A DNA stretch of 64,000 nucleotides from Bradyrhizobium sacchari (GCF_002068095.1 NZ_LWIG01000031.1:26555-90554), one strand, 5' to 3'; positions 45,151 to 54,518 are shown, counted from the first letter of the stretch. Numbers and translations: made by a program. Notes: a model not told the origin generated them from the letters alone.

Positions 45151-45486
45151 AGGGTCAGGGCCCGTCGCGGTCAGCATGTCGCAGCCTTCGCGACGGCCCG
45201 CAAACTTGCTGTCGTGATCTGGCACCTGCTGGCCAAGGGCGAGAGCTATGTGTGGGCGCGTCCCTTGCTCCACGCAAAAAAGCTTCGCGATCTCGAACTC
45301 AAGGCCGGCCACAAGGCCACACGCGGCCAGAAGGGGCCGGCGCATGCTAACAACATCAAGAGTTTGCGTGAGGAGGAGCGCCGCTGGGTCGAGCAGGCCG
45401 AAACGGCTTATGCGCGCTTCGTGACAGGCTGGAATCCGCGCGGACCGAAGAGAGTACGTGCGGGCGCCGCAACTGAGGAACGATGA
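45151..45486 (+). pseudogene. IS110-family transposase, C-terminal part
   Basis: Reads RARRGQHVAAFATARKLAVV, IWHLLAKGESYVWARPLL, then ETAYARFVTGWNPRGPKRVR, the C-terminal end of the IS110 transposase interrupted by IS1182. Confidence 0.85.
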
Positions 45487-45590
45487 TGATGGCTGTGCGG
45501 CAAGCTCTCACCTCTCGCCCTGCTCTTCGCCACGCGGGCGCCCGCCGGGAGAGAATAACCCAAATCCACGAATAGAGGGCTTGTCGATCA

Positions 45591-45835
45591 CATCAGTGGT
45601 CTAGAGATGCTTGATCTTGGTCAGCCGATGTTCGATCCCGTTCTCTCGGCAACGCATGTCGAACGTATGTGTCGTGTATCTTGCCGTCGGGCCGTCCGCG
45701 TAGCGCGGTGGAAAAGTGAACTGGATCCCATTGTCGGTGAGAACTGTGTGGAACTTGTAGGGGGCGGCCGCGATCAGAGCTTCGAGGAAGGCCGAGGCGG
45801 ATCAGGAAGCTGCGAAAACTACGAAAATGGCAGTT
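45591..45835 (-). mobile_element. IS481-family transposase middle part (split by IS110)
   Basis: The minus strand reads YKFHTVLTDNGIQFTFPPRY, ADGPTARYTTHTFDMRCREN and GIEHRLTKIKH, the DDE core of an IS481-family transposase, ending at the IS110 border. It continues at 42465 downwards. Confidence 0.8.
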
Positions 45836-45906
45836 AACGGCCTGAGAGAGTCGCGAGGGCCCGTTGACGTCGATTGACCGTTTTCCATCGAGTCACAAGG
45901 GGGCGA

Positions 45907-46140
45907 TCAACCGCGGCTGGTCCGGGCCATTGGGCTCGCGAGAGTGAGAACAATGGGCTCAGATGCCGCGCGAAACCTCGGCGTCCGTTCGACGCCACGG
46001 CGCGTTGTCGCAAAGTGTAGCCTGGTGCTGTCGACGAGCCTCACCACCTCGATAGGCGAACGCAGCTGCAGCTTTTGCATCGTACGAGCGCGACGCACCT
46101 TCACCGTCGCCTCGCTGACTTTAAGTCTGGCCGCAATCTG
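45907..46140 (-). pseudogene. LuxR-type response regulator (FixJ/NodW-like) C-terminal fragment
   Basis: The minus strand reads QIAARLKVSEATVKVRRART and MQKLQLRSPIEVVRLVD, the helix-turn-helix end of FixJ/NodW/NwsB-like regulators (usual form KQIA-LGISE-TVKVHR ... M-KM-ARSLAELVRM), followed by an unrelated tail. The receiver domain is missing. It could be a remnant of a nodW-like gene. Confidence 0.55.
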
Positions 46141-46311
46141 TACCGCCGCGCGAAGCGCAGCACCCTACTGCCGCGGAGTTCAGCAACAGCCGAATCCCCC
46201 ATCTAACATCTAACTCCGTCCGACCAAGACTCGCTTCCTAGAGTTGCGTTTCAAAACGCACCTGCGCGGCAGCATCCCGCGACGGGTAGGACCACATTCT
46301 CTTTTTTAGCT

Positions 46312-46461
46312 TCAAGATTTAGGCAAGAGGCCGCCAGCGGCGATGGATGCTGCTAGGCCCGCCAACACCGCCATCATAGCCCAAAACCAGCCCCCCGAAG
46401 TTGCAGATGCTTCTTGAGGAGTCAGTTCGGTTAGGCCATAGGCTGACATATCGGTCTTCAT
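46312..46461 (-). CDS. Double-glycine leader peptide 4 (short hydrophobic core)
   Basis: 49 residues: leader MKTDMSAYGLTELTPQEASA ending TSGG, then a 25-residue core starting WFWAMMAVLAGLAASIAAGG and ending LLPKS, strongly hydrophobic. AAAGGAG precedes the ATG at 46461. The open frame extends upstream, but only the ATG at 46461 begins the shared leader. It lies 7-10 kb from the exporter genes, separated by the IS nest. A sigma-54 promoter lies 32 bp upstream and a one-mismatch NifA site (TGT-N10-GCA) near 46560-46575. Confidence 0.8.
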   Translation of the reverse strand: MKTDMSAYGLTELTPQEASATSGGWFWAMMAVLAGLAASIAAGGLLPKS

Positions 46462-46492
46462 TGTCGTCTCCTTTTCTCTGTGAGGAGCAGCT

Positions 46493-46509
46493 ATCAAAGA
46501 TCGGGCCAA
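46493..46509 (-). promoter_or_regulatory. -24/-12 (sigma-54) promoter of GG-leader peptide gene 4
   Basis: The minus strand reads TTGGCCCGATCTTTGAT: TGGCCC, five bases, TTGAT. It has the same TTGGCMCGA start as the promoters of the other three peptide genes. Confidence 0.72.
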
Positions 46510-46811
46510 CCACGCCAAGAAAGCTGTTCGATCAGCTTTACGGAATACGCGAGCTTCGGTGTTCCACTCCCAGCAAGTCTCCAGGGACGGCGGCGAACAT
46601 GACGACCGACTCGAGTTCACTCACTATTGTGTAGTTTATGCAGTCCTATATTGGGGGCTTCAGCAATCCGCGGATGTATCGCCCGCTCAAAGCCGCCATC
46701 GCCGACTTGAATGTGATGTAGGTTCGCACTCGGTACGGACACACTTGCGTGCGCAGCAACCTGGCAGTCCATCCTCCTTACCACATCACGATCTCCGCGG
46801 GTCCCGCTAAG

Positions 46812-47209
46812 CAGCCCAGCCGACGACGTAGATCTCATCGTTGATCTCGTTGGACATGCGCAATGGGCTCAACTGCACGACCAGTTGCGTCAGAAGGGGT
46901 TCGTGGAGTCTCCGGAAGACGAGGTCATTTGCCGCATGAGGCTCGGCGAACTCAAAGTCGATTCATGTCGGATGATGAAAGCATTCTCGGCTTTAGCAAT
47001 CGCTGGTACGCCAAAGGCATCGAGACGGCAGTCACGTGTCCCCTGAACGAGGTACTGAACATCAAGCGCCTCTCGCCGGAACTATTCGTGGCGACAAAGT
47101 TGGAGGCATATCTCGGTCGCGGCAACGATGATCACATAGGCAGTCGTGACATCGAGGATATCCTTCTCGTCGTTGACGGGCGAGGGGAACTCGTGGCTGA
47201 AGCCCAATA
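46812..47209 (+). pseudogene. Nucleotidyltransferase (AbiEii-like), frameshifted
   Basis: One frame reads VDLIVDLVGHAQWAQLHDQL and EDEVICRMRLGELKVD, the next continues with DDESILGFSNRWYAKGIETA, LSPELFVATKLEAYLGRGND and SRDIEDILLVVDGRGEL. Together they match AbiEii-like nucleotidyltransferases (toxin part of AbiE-type systems). The shift near 46960 and the missing N-terminus make it a pseudogene; no partner antitoxin gene was seen. Confidence 0.65.
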
Positions 47210-47526
47210 ACCTGCGAACAAATCGAAAGACCGTTGTCGTGGCTTGTCCTGCAGGCGGGAAGAGTTGGAACGATCAAAGAAGCACGTGGAAGCGGTGAAA
47301 GGCCGAAAAAACGGGGCCTGCCTTGTGAGATGTCTGTTCGGCTTGATGTTGTCCTCCGTGGACAACCTCATTCAACGAGTGCTGGCAGCTCTCAATGATC
47401 ATTGAGTAGAAAGTACGAAAGTCAATGCAATTCTAACTGCCCGACATGGTAGGGCCAGCCCAGCTGACTGTGAGGTAGTCTGGTCCATAAGCCCGTGGCA
47501 GCAAAGCGCCGCGGCAGCTCGAAGCG

Positions 47527-48822
47527 ATGAACAGCGCCCTAAGCCGTAAGCTCCCGAGAGCAGTATCTGCAGAGATGATCATGACCAGGCGATTGGAATA
47601 TCATAGGGTCGACGATTCGTGTGTTATCCCGCTCAGCAAGCTGGATGTAAGTGAGAGCAAGCGCTTTCATGACGACACCATATGGGCTTGCTTCGAGCGA
47701 TTGCGAAAGGATGATCCCGTTCACTACTGTCAAGATAGCGCTCATGGTCCATATTGGTCCGTAACGAAATACCGGGATATCGTAGCGGTAGACACAAATC
47801 ACCACGCGTTCTCGTCAGAGCAAGGTGTCACTATTGTCGACGTGCCTGGCAAGAACTGGACCCAAAGTTTCATCAAGATGGGGCCTCCCAAGCACGCCGA
47901 GCAGCGCAATACCGTGAGCCCGATCGTCGGACCGGAAAGTCTGACAAAGCTCGAAACCTTGATCCGCTCTCGGGTCAGAGCGATTCTCGATGGTTTGCCG
48001 CGTAATGAAACCTTCAATTGGGTGGACATGGTCTCCATAGAGTTGACGACGCAAATGCTCGCCACACTCTTCGACTTTCCGTTTGAAGATCGACGACTCC
48101 TGACTTATTGGTCAGACGTAGCCGTTACAGCTCCGAAAGCAGGCCATGAGATCGACAGCTGGGACAAGCGAAGCACAATCTTGTCCGAGTGCCTGGACTA
48201 TTTCAATCGGCTTTGGAACGAGCGCATCAATGCCGAGCCGCGCCTTGACCTGATTTCTTTGATGGCGCATTCGCCCGCCACACGACATATGGAACCGAGT
48301 GAGTTTCTGGGGAATCTGATTCTGCTGATCGTTGGCGGCAATGATACCACGCGCAACTCGATTACCGGCGGCCTCCTGTTCATGAGCCAGTACCCCTCCG
48401 AACTGCGAAAACTTACTGACAATCCCAAGCTGATCTCGAGCGCTGTGTCCGAGATCATTCGATACCAGACGCCGATCGCACATATGCGTCGCACCGCCGC
48501 GGTCGACTGCATCATTGGGGGGAAACAGATCAGGAAAGGCGACAAGGTCGTCATGTGGTACATTTCCGGCAATAGAGACGAAGAGATCATTGAGAACGCC
48601 AAGAAGTTCGTAATCGACCGCAAGAATGTGCGGCATCACCTCTCGTTCGGATTCGGAATTCATCGCTGTCTTGGTCGACATCTTGCGGAACTGCAGTTGA
48701 GAGTCCTCTGGGAAGAGATTTTGCATGCGGGATTGGAGATCATGGTCGTCGGCGAACCCGAGCGAATTGCTTCTAACTTCGTGCACGGCTATTCCGCTCT
48801 GCCCGTGCGGATCGAAGCCTAG
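47527..48822 (+). CDS. Cytochrome P450
   Basis: 431 residues, complete P450 fold: I-helix LLIVGGNDTTRNSITGGLLF, ExxR in SEIIRYQTPIAHMRR, and the heme-binding loop LSFGFGIHRCLGRHLAELQL with the ligand Cys. Soluble (no membrane anchor), class I bacterial type, needing a ferredoxin and reductase not encoded nearby. It does not match the gibberellin-operon P450s as I remember them; a CYP127-like symbiotic P450 is possible. Start at 47527 or a later in-frame ATG (47575). Isolated gene; no tts or NifA site seen. Confidence 0.9.
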   Translation: MNSALSRKLPRAVSAEMIMTRRLEYHRVDDSCVIPLSKLDVSESKRFHDDTIWACFERLRKDDPVHYCQDSAHGPYWSVTKYRDIVAVDTNHHAFSSEQGVTIVDVPGKNWTQSFIKMGPPKHAEQRNTVSPIVGPESLTKLETLIRSRVRAILDGLPRNETFNWVDMVSIELTTQMLATLFDFPFEDRRLLTYWSDVAVTAPKAGHEIDSWDKRSTILSECLDYFNRLWNERINAEPRLDLISLMAHSPATRHMEPSEFLGNLILLIVGGNDTTRNSITGGLLFMSQYPSELRKLTDNPKLISSAVSEIIRYQTPIAHMRRTAAVDCIIGGKQIRKGDKVVMWYISGNRDEEIIENAKKFVIDRKNVRHHLSFGFGIHRCLGRHLAELQLRVLWEEILHAGLEIMVVGEPERIASNFVHGYSALPVRIEA

Positions 48823-49329
48823 GCCAGTCTCGGCCGCCGATGGGCAGTGGGGGGACTGATCTGAACTATCTTGGCTTCTTGAAGCTGCGCAGACGAGCGC
48901 GAAACAATTGCTGCGGGCAGCCACTCATGAAACGGCGAGACGTTTGAAGTGCCTGTGACAAGCGATACGTCAGGCAAGCGTCTCGACTTGCAAACCCTGA
49001 GATGCCGAAAAGGCAACCTCAACGGCAACTCCGATGCCAAGTCAGCGTATGGTGGGACGCGTGTTGCGAGCGCTCTCTGCCGATCGACACATGCTTGCCA
49101 ATTAGGGAGGCGAGCGCTCTCCTGGCTGCTCTCGCGTTTGGGATGACTTGGCCCGCGTGCACAGAGCCACGTCATTGGGGCGGACTATCTCGCGGGCATG
49201 GCGCGCCGGGCCCTCCGTCACGTCTCAGCGGATCACACCGGGCACTGATGCGGTCAGCAACACAGGAGCTGCGATGGAGCTGGAACACGGCCTCATCTTC
49301 TTTCTTGCGTATCCGGATGAATGCTCTTG
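48823..49329. other. Intergenic region without recognisable gene
   Basis: About 500 bp with overlapping short frames; none is supported. It ends in the tts-like box before the 741-residue effector candidate. Confidence 0.4.
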
Positions 49330-49347
49330 GTCAGCTAGTCGTCAGCC
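49330..49347 (+). promoter_or_regulatory. tts-like box
   Basis: GTCAGCTAGTCGTCAGCC matches 13 of 17 defined positions of the tts consensus and lies 52 bp before the effector candidate at 49399. Confidence 0.55.
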
Positions 49348-49398
49348 AGGCGGTCTATCCAGACAGGCTGCGCACTATCGACTATTTGGAGATGAAGT

Positions 49399-51624
49399 AT
49401 GACGGGCGTTGGCCGAGCTGATCCATCACAGGTTGACGCCGCCGAGGGCGACTGCACTGGGGAATGGAGCCGTTCGAGCCTGGAGCCTGGTCTCCTCCCT
49501 GGGGAACGCGATCAATTCTTCGATGCTGTCGTGGATCGGATGCGCTCTGCGGCCCTTGCGAACCCGCCACCAACTTCGGACGTTGCGGCGCCAGCGCGGG
49601 ACGATTTCGAGGCAGCAGAGCGAAAATTGAGCAGCCTGCTTGGGGAGCTGGAAGCTTGCCGTCAAGCGGCCGCGCACGCCCGAAACTTGCCAGAGAGGCA
49701 AGATCTCATGGATCAAGTCGTCAAAGCAGGCTCAACAGTTCTGGAATACTACGCGAATCTGCCCCCCGATCTGGCGCGCAGCATTCTGCCAGACGATCAG
49801 GCTCGCCGGCTCCGTGATGACACTGTCATGGAAGCTGAAGAATGTAACAAAGTGGCGACCTGGATTATCTACGATCTGGAGGAGAGCAGAAGGAAAGCAC
49901 AAGGCTTACTCGACGAGCTCAAAGACATCGCTTCGCCCGCCCAACGGAGCCGCCTGTTTGCAAGCGTTGCGAACCGCTATGTAGCCTGCATGGAGTGTTG
50001 GGGAAAGAAGGTGCTGCGCTTGGAGCGGATGCAGTCAGTCTGCGCGGCTACTGCCCACTTGCCAAGCAGCACTCCCGAGATGCGCGAGGCCGAAGATGCC
50101 GCACTAAGGCTCCATACCGGCTCGGCAGTCTATATGAAGTGCATATACGTGCAATCGCGGATCGCTCTCGCGGAGCTCTTGGTCAATTCGCAAGCGAACA
50201 CGTTCGAACCAGACGTGCGCGACGCCCTCATGGACGAGAGCGGTCGCGTGCGACTGCTCGGCACCTTCGTCCGAGAAGTTTTTCCTGCATTCGTTTCGAC
50301 GCGCGACGCCGTTCTGGACAGCGATGGAGCGGCGCTCGGCGCGGAGCACCGCGCTGTTCTGGAAGGAGTCATGGAACGGCTTTCGGAGTTTGCATCGGGG
50401 CTGAGCGGCATGCTTGACAGCCTGAGGGAGGCTGGAACGGAAGCTGACCTTCCGTTGCAGTTGCTGGACGAGATCGTGGAAGCTGCGTGGGTGACGGCGA
50501 ACGAAGTCATGCGGCTGCTGGCATTGCAGCCAAAGACGGAAGTGGCGATTGAACCGCCGGCTTGGGCTGCGCTGCCGGAAAACACTGCCGTGGTGGGCCA
50601 AGGCACTCCAGCGCGCAGAAAGGGCAAAGCAAGGCGTGCAGCGGCCGCAGGCGAGGGGAGTTCGGCAGCCAGCCCACCCGCGCCGCAACTCGCCAGGCCC
50701 GATGGTGCCACGGCCCCGACTGGCAAGGTCATCGTGCTCACGGATCTCGGTACAAAAAAACTTGCCACGGCGGAGGAGGCGCGCGCGTCATCCTCTGCGG
50801 CCGATCACCTCCAGATGTGGCAGGCTGCGCCCTCCAGGAAAGCACTGCCGGGATTACTTGACCGATTGGACGAGCTGCTGCAGTTCGATCTGCCGGCTCA
50901 GCAAAGCGCCGTCTCGCAAACGCGCCAGATGAAGCCCGAGGACGCCGAACACGTCTTGAGTCGCGTCATCAAGCGCTTGCAGACACAGGCATCGGAGATT
51001 GAGGCCTGCGTAGCCGCGCTGGAGGAGCCTCGCCGACGCGGCCTGCTCACGCCTGCGCAGCTGCCCGAAGTGCACGAAAAAATAGTCCGGCTCAAAAGGA
51101 TGTGGTCCGAGGTTCAGGGACAGGCAAATTCATTGAACGAGCGAAAGGCAGAAATCACGAGCGATTGCATGAAGACCTATGCGTTTCCATCGCAAAAATA
51201 CCTTGACCAGTTGCGGGAAGCGGGAGAACTGGCGTCGGTGGATCCACCGCGCGCCTTGAAGGGAGACCCAGGCACGCTGTTTGAAATCAAGCTGCAGCCC
51301 AAGACGCTGCGCAGTGGTGCGACGGCGAGGCCGATGTGGGTGCACATCCATACCAAGCGGCCGGTACATGCCTGGCAATTGGCAACGCTGGGCGATCGCG
51401 AATTCGCCGCTTGCCACGTGAAGTCCGACGAACAGCGCGGCTACAATCAGCACTGGCAGAGCGCACGGGCCGCCGAGGGGCACGAGAACGTCGTGATCCA
51501 TCGCGGCAAGCTCACCCCTGGGTTCTGTAGGTCCTTGTTGAGCACCGCCGCTGGCCAGCCGTGGCAGCTCCTCACCGATCCGGAACATTTGTCGGCGCAG
51601 ATGGCTCGACTGGGAATCTCGTGA
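49399..51624 (+). CDS. Putative T3SS effector, large helical protein
   Basis: 741 residues, no signal peptide. It is nearly all helical: residues ~70-380 and ~480-620 have heptad-like patterns (FEAAERKLSSLLGELEACRQ, LLDRLDELLQFDLPAQQSAV), separated by a basic, Ala/Pro-rich linker (~395-450, RRKGKARRAAAAGEGSS). The C-terminal ~120 residues form a beta-rich part (RPMWVHIHTKRPVHAWQLAT) of unknown fold. Size and layout recall the XopP/RipH (HLK) class of plant-pathogen effectors, but this is a weak impression from memory. The tts-like box supports TtsI control. The start is a GTG-like codon region at 49399, with GGAG shortly upstream. Confidence 0.6.
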   Translation: MTGVGRADPSQVDAAEGDCTGEWSRSSLEPGLLPGERDQFFDAVVDRMRSAALANPPPTSDVAAPARDDFEAAERKLSSLLGELEACRQAAAHARNLPERQDLMDQVVKAGSTVLEYYANLPPDLARSILPDDQARRLRDDTVMEAEECNKVATWIIYDLEESRRKAQGLLDELKDIASPAQRSRLFASVANRYVACMECWGKKVLRLERMQSVCAATAHLPSSTPEMREAEDAALRLHTGSAVYMKCIYVQSRIALAELLVNSQANTFEPDVRDALMDESGRVRLLGTFVREVFPAFVSTRDAVLDSDGAALGAEHRAVLEGVMERLSEFASGLSGMLDSLREAGTEADLPLQLLDEIVEAAWVTANEVMRLLALQPKTEVAIEPPAWAALPENTAVVGQGTPARRKGKARRAAAAGEGSSAASPPAPQLARPDGATAPTGKVIVLTDLGTKKLATAEEARASSSAADHLQMWQAAPSRKALPGLLDRLDELLQFDLPAQQSAVSQTRQMKPEDAEHVLSRVIKRLQTQASEIEACVAALEEPRRRGLLTPAQLPEVHEKIVRLKRMWSEVQGQANSLNERKAEITSDCMKTYAFPSQKYLDQLREAGELASVDPPRALKGDPGTLFEIKLQPKTLRSGATARPMWVHIHTKRPVHAWQLATLGDREFAACHVKSDEQRGYNQHWQSARAAEGHENVVIHRGKLTPGFCRSLLSTAAGQPWQLLTDPEHLSAQMARLGIS

Positions 51625-52360
51625 GCTGTTTCTTTTACGGCGGTGCGCCTTTCGGTGGCAGCGTTCATGCCTCCTGATCGGCTCGGCGGATTGCTTGAGC
51701 AGCGCCGAGCCCCTCGTGCTCCATCTTACAAAAAGATGGAGCCCTGGAGACAAGACACCTTGCGGGAGGGTTATAAGCCGGCGATCCGGAGCATGTCGAT
51801 CATCGCATATTCAAGCTGCTATTTCGGGGCGTGGCGAACGTCGGCGCTCAGGCGAGAAGCTAGGCCGCTGAGTGTTGCAGACGAAGAACACGTATCTGAT
51901 GCCGGAGGCGAGCCGTCGGGACGTAACAGTGATTTCGCCTGTCTGCCGGCGGCGAACTGGCACGCGATCGCTCTGCGGAGCTTCAACGGACCGGGGGGGA
52001 ACGGATGCTCGGGAGCTGAGCATCACGGCTGCTTTGACAGATCGAATCGGGCGGTGCACAACAACGCTGCCTGTTTGCTACTCTTGCATAAGGCTGCGAC
52101 CGCCCCAGCATCACGCCTCCCTGCCCCCCAAGCGATGCTTGGGCTTGTCATTCTTCGTTGAGCATCTCGAGCCGAGTGACATCGGAGCTGCTTCACTTCA
52201 ATTGACAATGGCGCCGAGCGCTGCAGACACAAATTCAGTACACGGCCAAATGGTTGATCATTTCCACCGCTTTTTTCAGCCCGACGCCAGGTTGCATCGC
52301 CGGAAGAGCAGGCCCGGCGCCCGATCAGCTTGGGGTAGTTCATTGAGTCATGGCGCGAGC
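51625..52360. other. Intergenic region without recognisable gene
   Basis: 735 bp between the effector candidate and the nopM-like pseudogene (the two genes converge). Frames on both strands look like chance frames in GC-rich DNA. Confidence 0.4.
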
Positions 52361-54518
52361 TCACGAGAGCAAATCCGTATGATGGGTCTGACCGATTGTT
52401 TGCAGCTCGATGCCGTGCGCCCTAAGCACCCGGTGCATTACCTCGCTTTTGATCTCGCGGGCGATCTCGTTGACGATTTGAGGTCCGAGCGTCCGTTCGG
52501 CGTCTGCATCGCCCGCAAGACTGGCTTCGGCGAGCCGTTGGTTCAGCCGAATTTGAAACTCGTCGCCCATCGCATCGATGAGCCGATCGTCCATTGCAGC
52601 GTGTTCTTCGGGAGCAATGCGCCTCAGCACCGCTTCCCAAGGTTGCCAGCGCGTTGCTAGATAGTCGGCAAAACCTGTCGTTTCCTGCTGCCGCACCGTT
52701 GCAATCGCCCTCTCAACGTCGCCGCTTGTGACGCCAGAAACTGTCAAAAAGCGCATGTCTGGGGCGACGTGTCGCAGCTCCAGTGGATCGCGCAATTGGG
52801 TCTGGTAGGCGAGATAGGCTTCGGTCTCGTCGACCGGTCTGGAGTGACGAAGGACATTGACCGTCTGGCGCGCTATTCCGTCAAGCGCCTCCAAGCGGAA
52901 CATGACGCGGGCATGCTGCACCAACTCGGCGAGGCGATCGTCGTACAGGCCATCCTCGATGTCGGCGTTCAGGCGTGCGGTCTGCATCCCGTTCCAGTGA
53001 TGCGATCCTGGCAGCTCGCACATGCATCGGAAGCCAGCTGGAAAAACAACTCGCGCAGTCGAGGCCTCGCCGATGCCTGCCGAAGATCCTCGACCACGGC
53101 CTGCCGGAATTCGTTATGGCCGTAGTTCACGGTGCCGGCAAGCCGGTCGAGGAAACGAGCGTAGTCTTGCACACCAGGCTCATCGGCGAAGCTTTGCCAT
53201 GTTGCCACCGAGGCTGGGTCCTGCCCAAACCAGTCTGCGACAGCCTCGTGCAGCGGCCGGTGCGTAGGTTCCATTGCGGCTTCGCTCAACGAGAAAACGA
53301 TTTGCGGGCCGGCATAGTCCGCAGCACTCCTTGCTCTTGCTAAATTGTTCTGAAGCCGCTCTTGCAGCGGATTGTCCGTCAAATCGATAGCCGCATCGCT
53401 GCGGAGCCGCAGCAGGCTCGGCGGTACATCCGATAGCCGATTGTTGCTAACATCAAGTACTTCGAGGGAGCGGGGAGTTCCGGCAGCCGGACCAGTTGAT
53501 TGTCGCTGGCCGTTAGTAATTCGATCGTCGGCGGGAGCGGCTCAGGCAGTTCGGTCAGCTGATTGTAATCGAGAACCAAGCTTTCAATACTGGCTGGAAG
53601 ATCAGGCAGGCTGGTGAGCTGGTTGCTTGGCGCGGCGAGATCGCGGAGCGTTGCAGGAAGCGCGGGCAGACTGGCCAGTTGATTGCCACCGGCGTCCAGG
53701 TTCTGAAGCTCGGCTGGAAGGTCAGGCAGGCTGGTCAGCTGGTTGCTTGCGGCGTGGAGCTCCTCAAGCCTTGCTGGAAGAGCGGGCAGACTGGTCAATT
53801 GGTTATTATCGACGACGAGGCTCCGCAGTCCGGCTGGAAGCTCAGGCAAGCTGGTCAGCTGGTTGCTTGCGGCGTAGAGCTCCTCAAGCGTTGTTGGAAG
53901 AGCGGGCAGACTGGTCAATTGATTATTCTCGACGACGAGGCTCTCCAGCCCGGCTGGAAGCGCAGGCAGGCTCGTCAGATGGTTTCTGTAAGCGCTGAGT
54001 TCCCGAAGGGTTGCCGGAGGGGCGGGTAGACTTGTTAGCGAGTTTTCGCCGACGATCAGGGAGCGGAGCCGGGAGGGCAGGTACGCCGGCAGGCTGGTCA
54101 GCCGATTGCGCGCTGCATTGAGCACGCGGAGCCCGTCAGGAAGTACAGGCAAGCGCGTCAATTGATTGTCTCTCACACGAAAGACCTCAAGCTCGCGCGG
54201 GAGGGCGGCTGGCAATGTGGTCAGGGAGAGGAAGGACAGGTCCGGCTCCTCACTAGCATTCTCCGGCAAAGCTCTCGCTTCATTGACGGCTGTTTGACGG
54301 TTCTCGTCTTCGCCCTGCCCCTCATCAGTCGCCCGCGCCTCCATAACCTGGTCCTGCGGCCCGGCCGCAGTGGCAGCGGACGGCCGCGCGTCCGACAAAG
54401 CCTCGTCTCAATGCGCCGCAACGGGAGCGCCGGGTTCTGAGGTTTCAGTTTGGGATCCTTCGGTGCCGGAAGCTGAGAAAAAAGCATCACCATCAAGCTG
54501 CGTCCGATCTGTATTCAT
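52361..54518 (-). pseudogene. nopM: NopM/IpaH-type E3 ubiquitin ligase effector, broken by a stop and two frameshifts
   Basis: The gene would start at ATG 54518 (GGCAGGA before it) with a 36-residue start, then an in-frame TGA at 54408-54410. Downstream come about 13 LRRs of 20 residues (LxxLxAxxNQLTSLPxLPxx) to ~53470, where a one-base loss shifts the frame; the next frame holds the linker and catalytic region with the CxDR motif (ASCQDRIT) that carries the active-site Cys. A second one-base loss near 52997 moves the rest of the NEL domain (NADIEDGLYDDRLAELVQHA, TTGFADYLATRWQPWEAVLR) to a third frame. With a clear tts box upstream it was once a host-directed E3 ligase; now it is inactive. 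Confidence 0.88.

Larger units (their letters stand above)
42466..45590 (+). mobile_element. IS110-family element inserted in IS481 and itself carrying IS1182
   Basis: The two parts of the IS110 transposase (42713-43593 and 45151-45486) flank an IS1182-type element. The outer borders were placed where IS481 transposase text stops (about 42465) and resumes (about 45590); exact ends are uncertain, because IS110 elements lack terminal inverted repeats. Confidence 0.7.

Noticed and set aside
48112..48924. 270-codon frame opposite the cytochrome P450
   Set aside because: Antisense shadow; the P450 frame has all catalytic motifs.
53500..54180. 60-bp repeats that at first sight resemble a tandem or CRISPR-like array
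   Set aside because: They encode the 20-residue leucine-rich repeats of the NopM-type protein; there are no unique spacers between conserved repeats.
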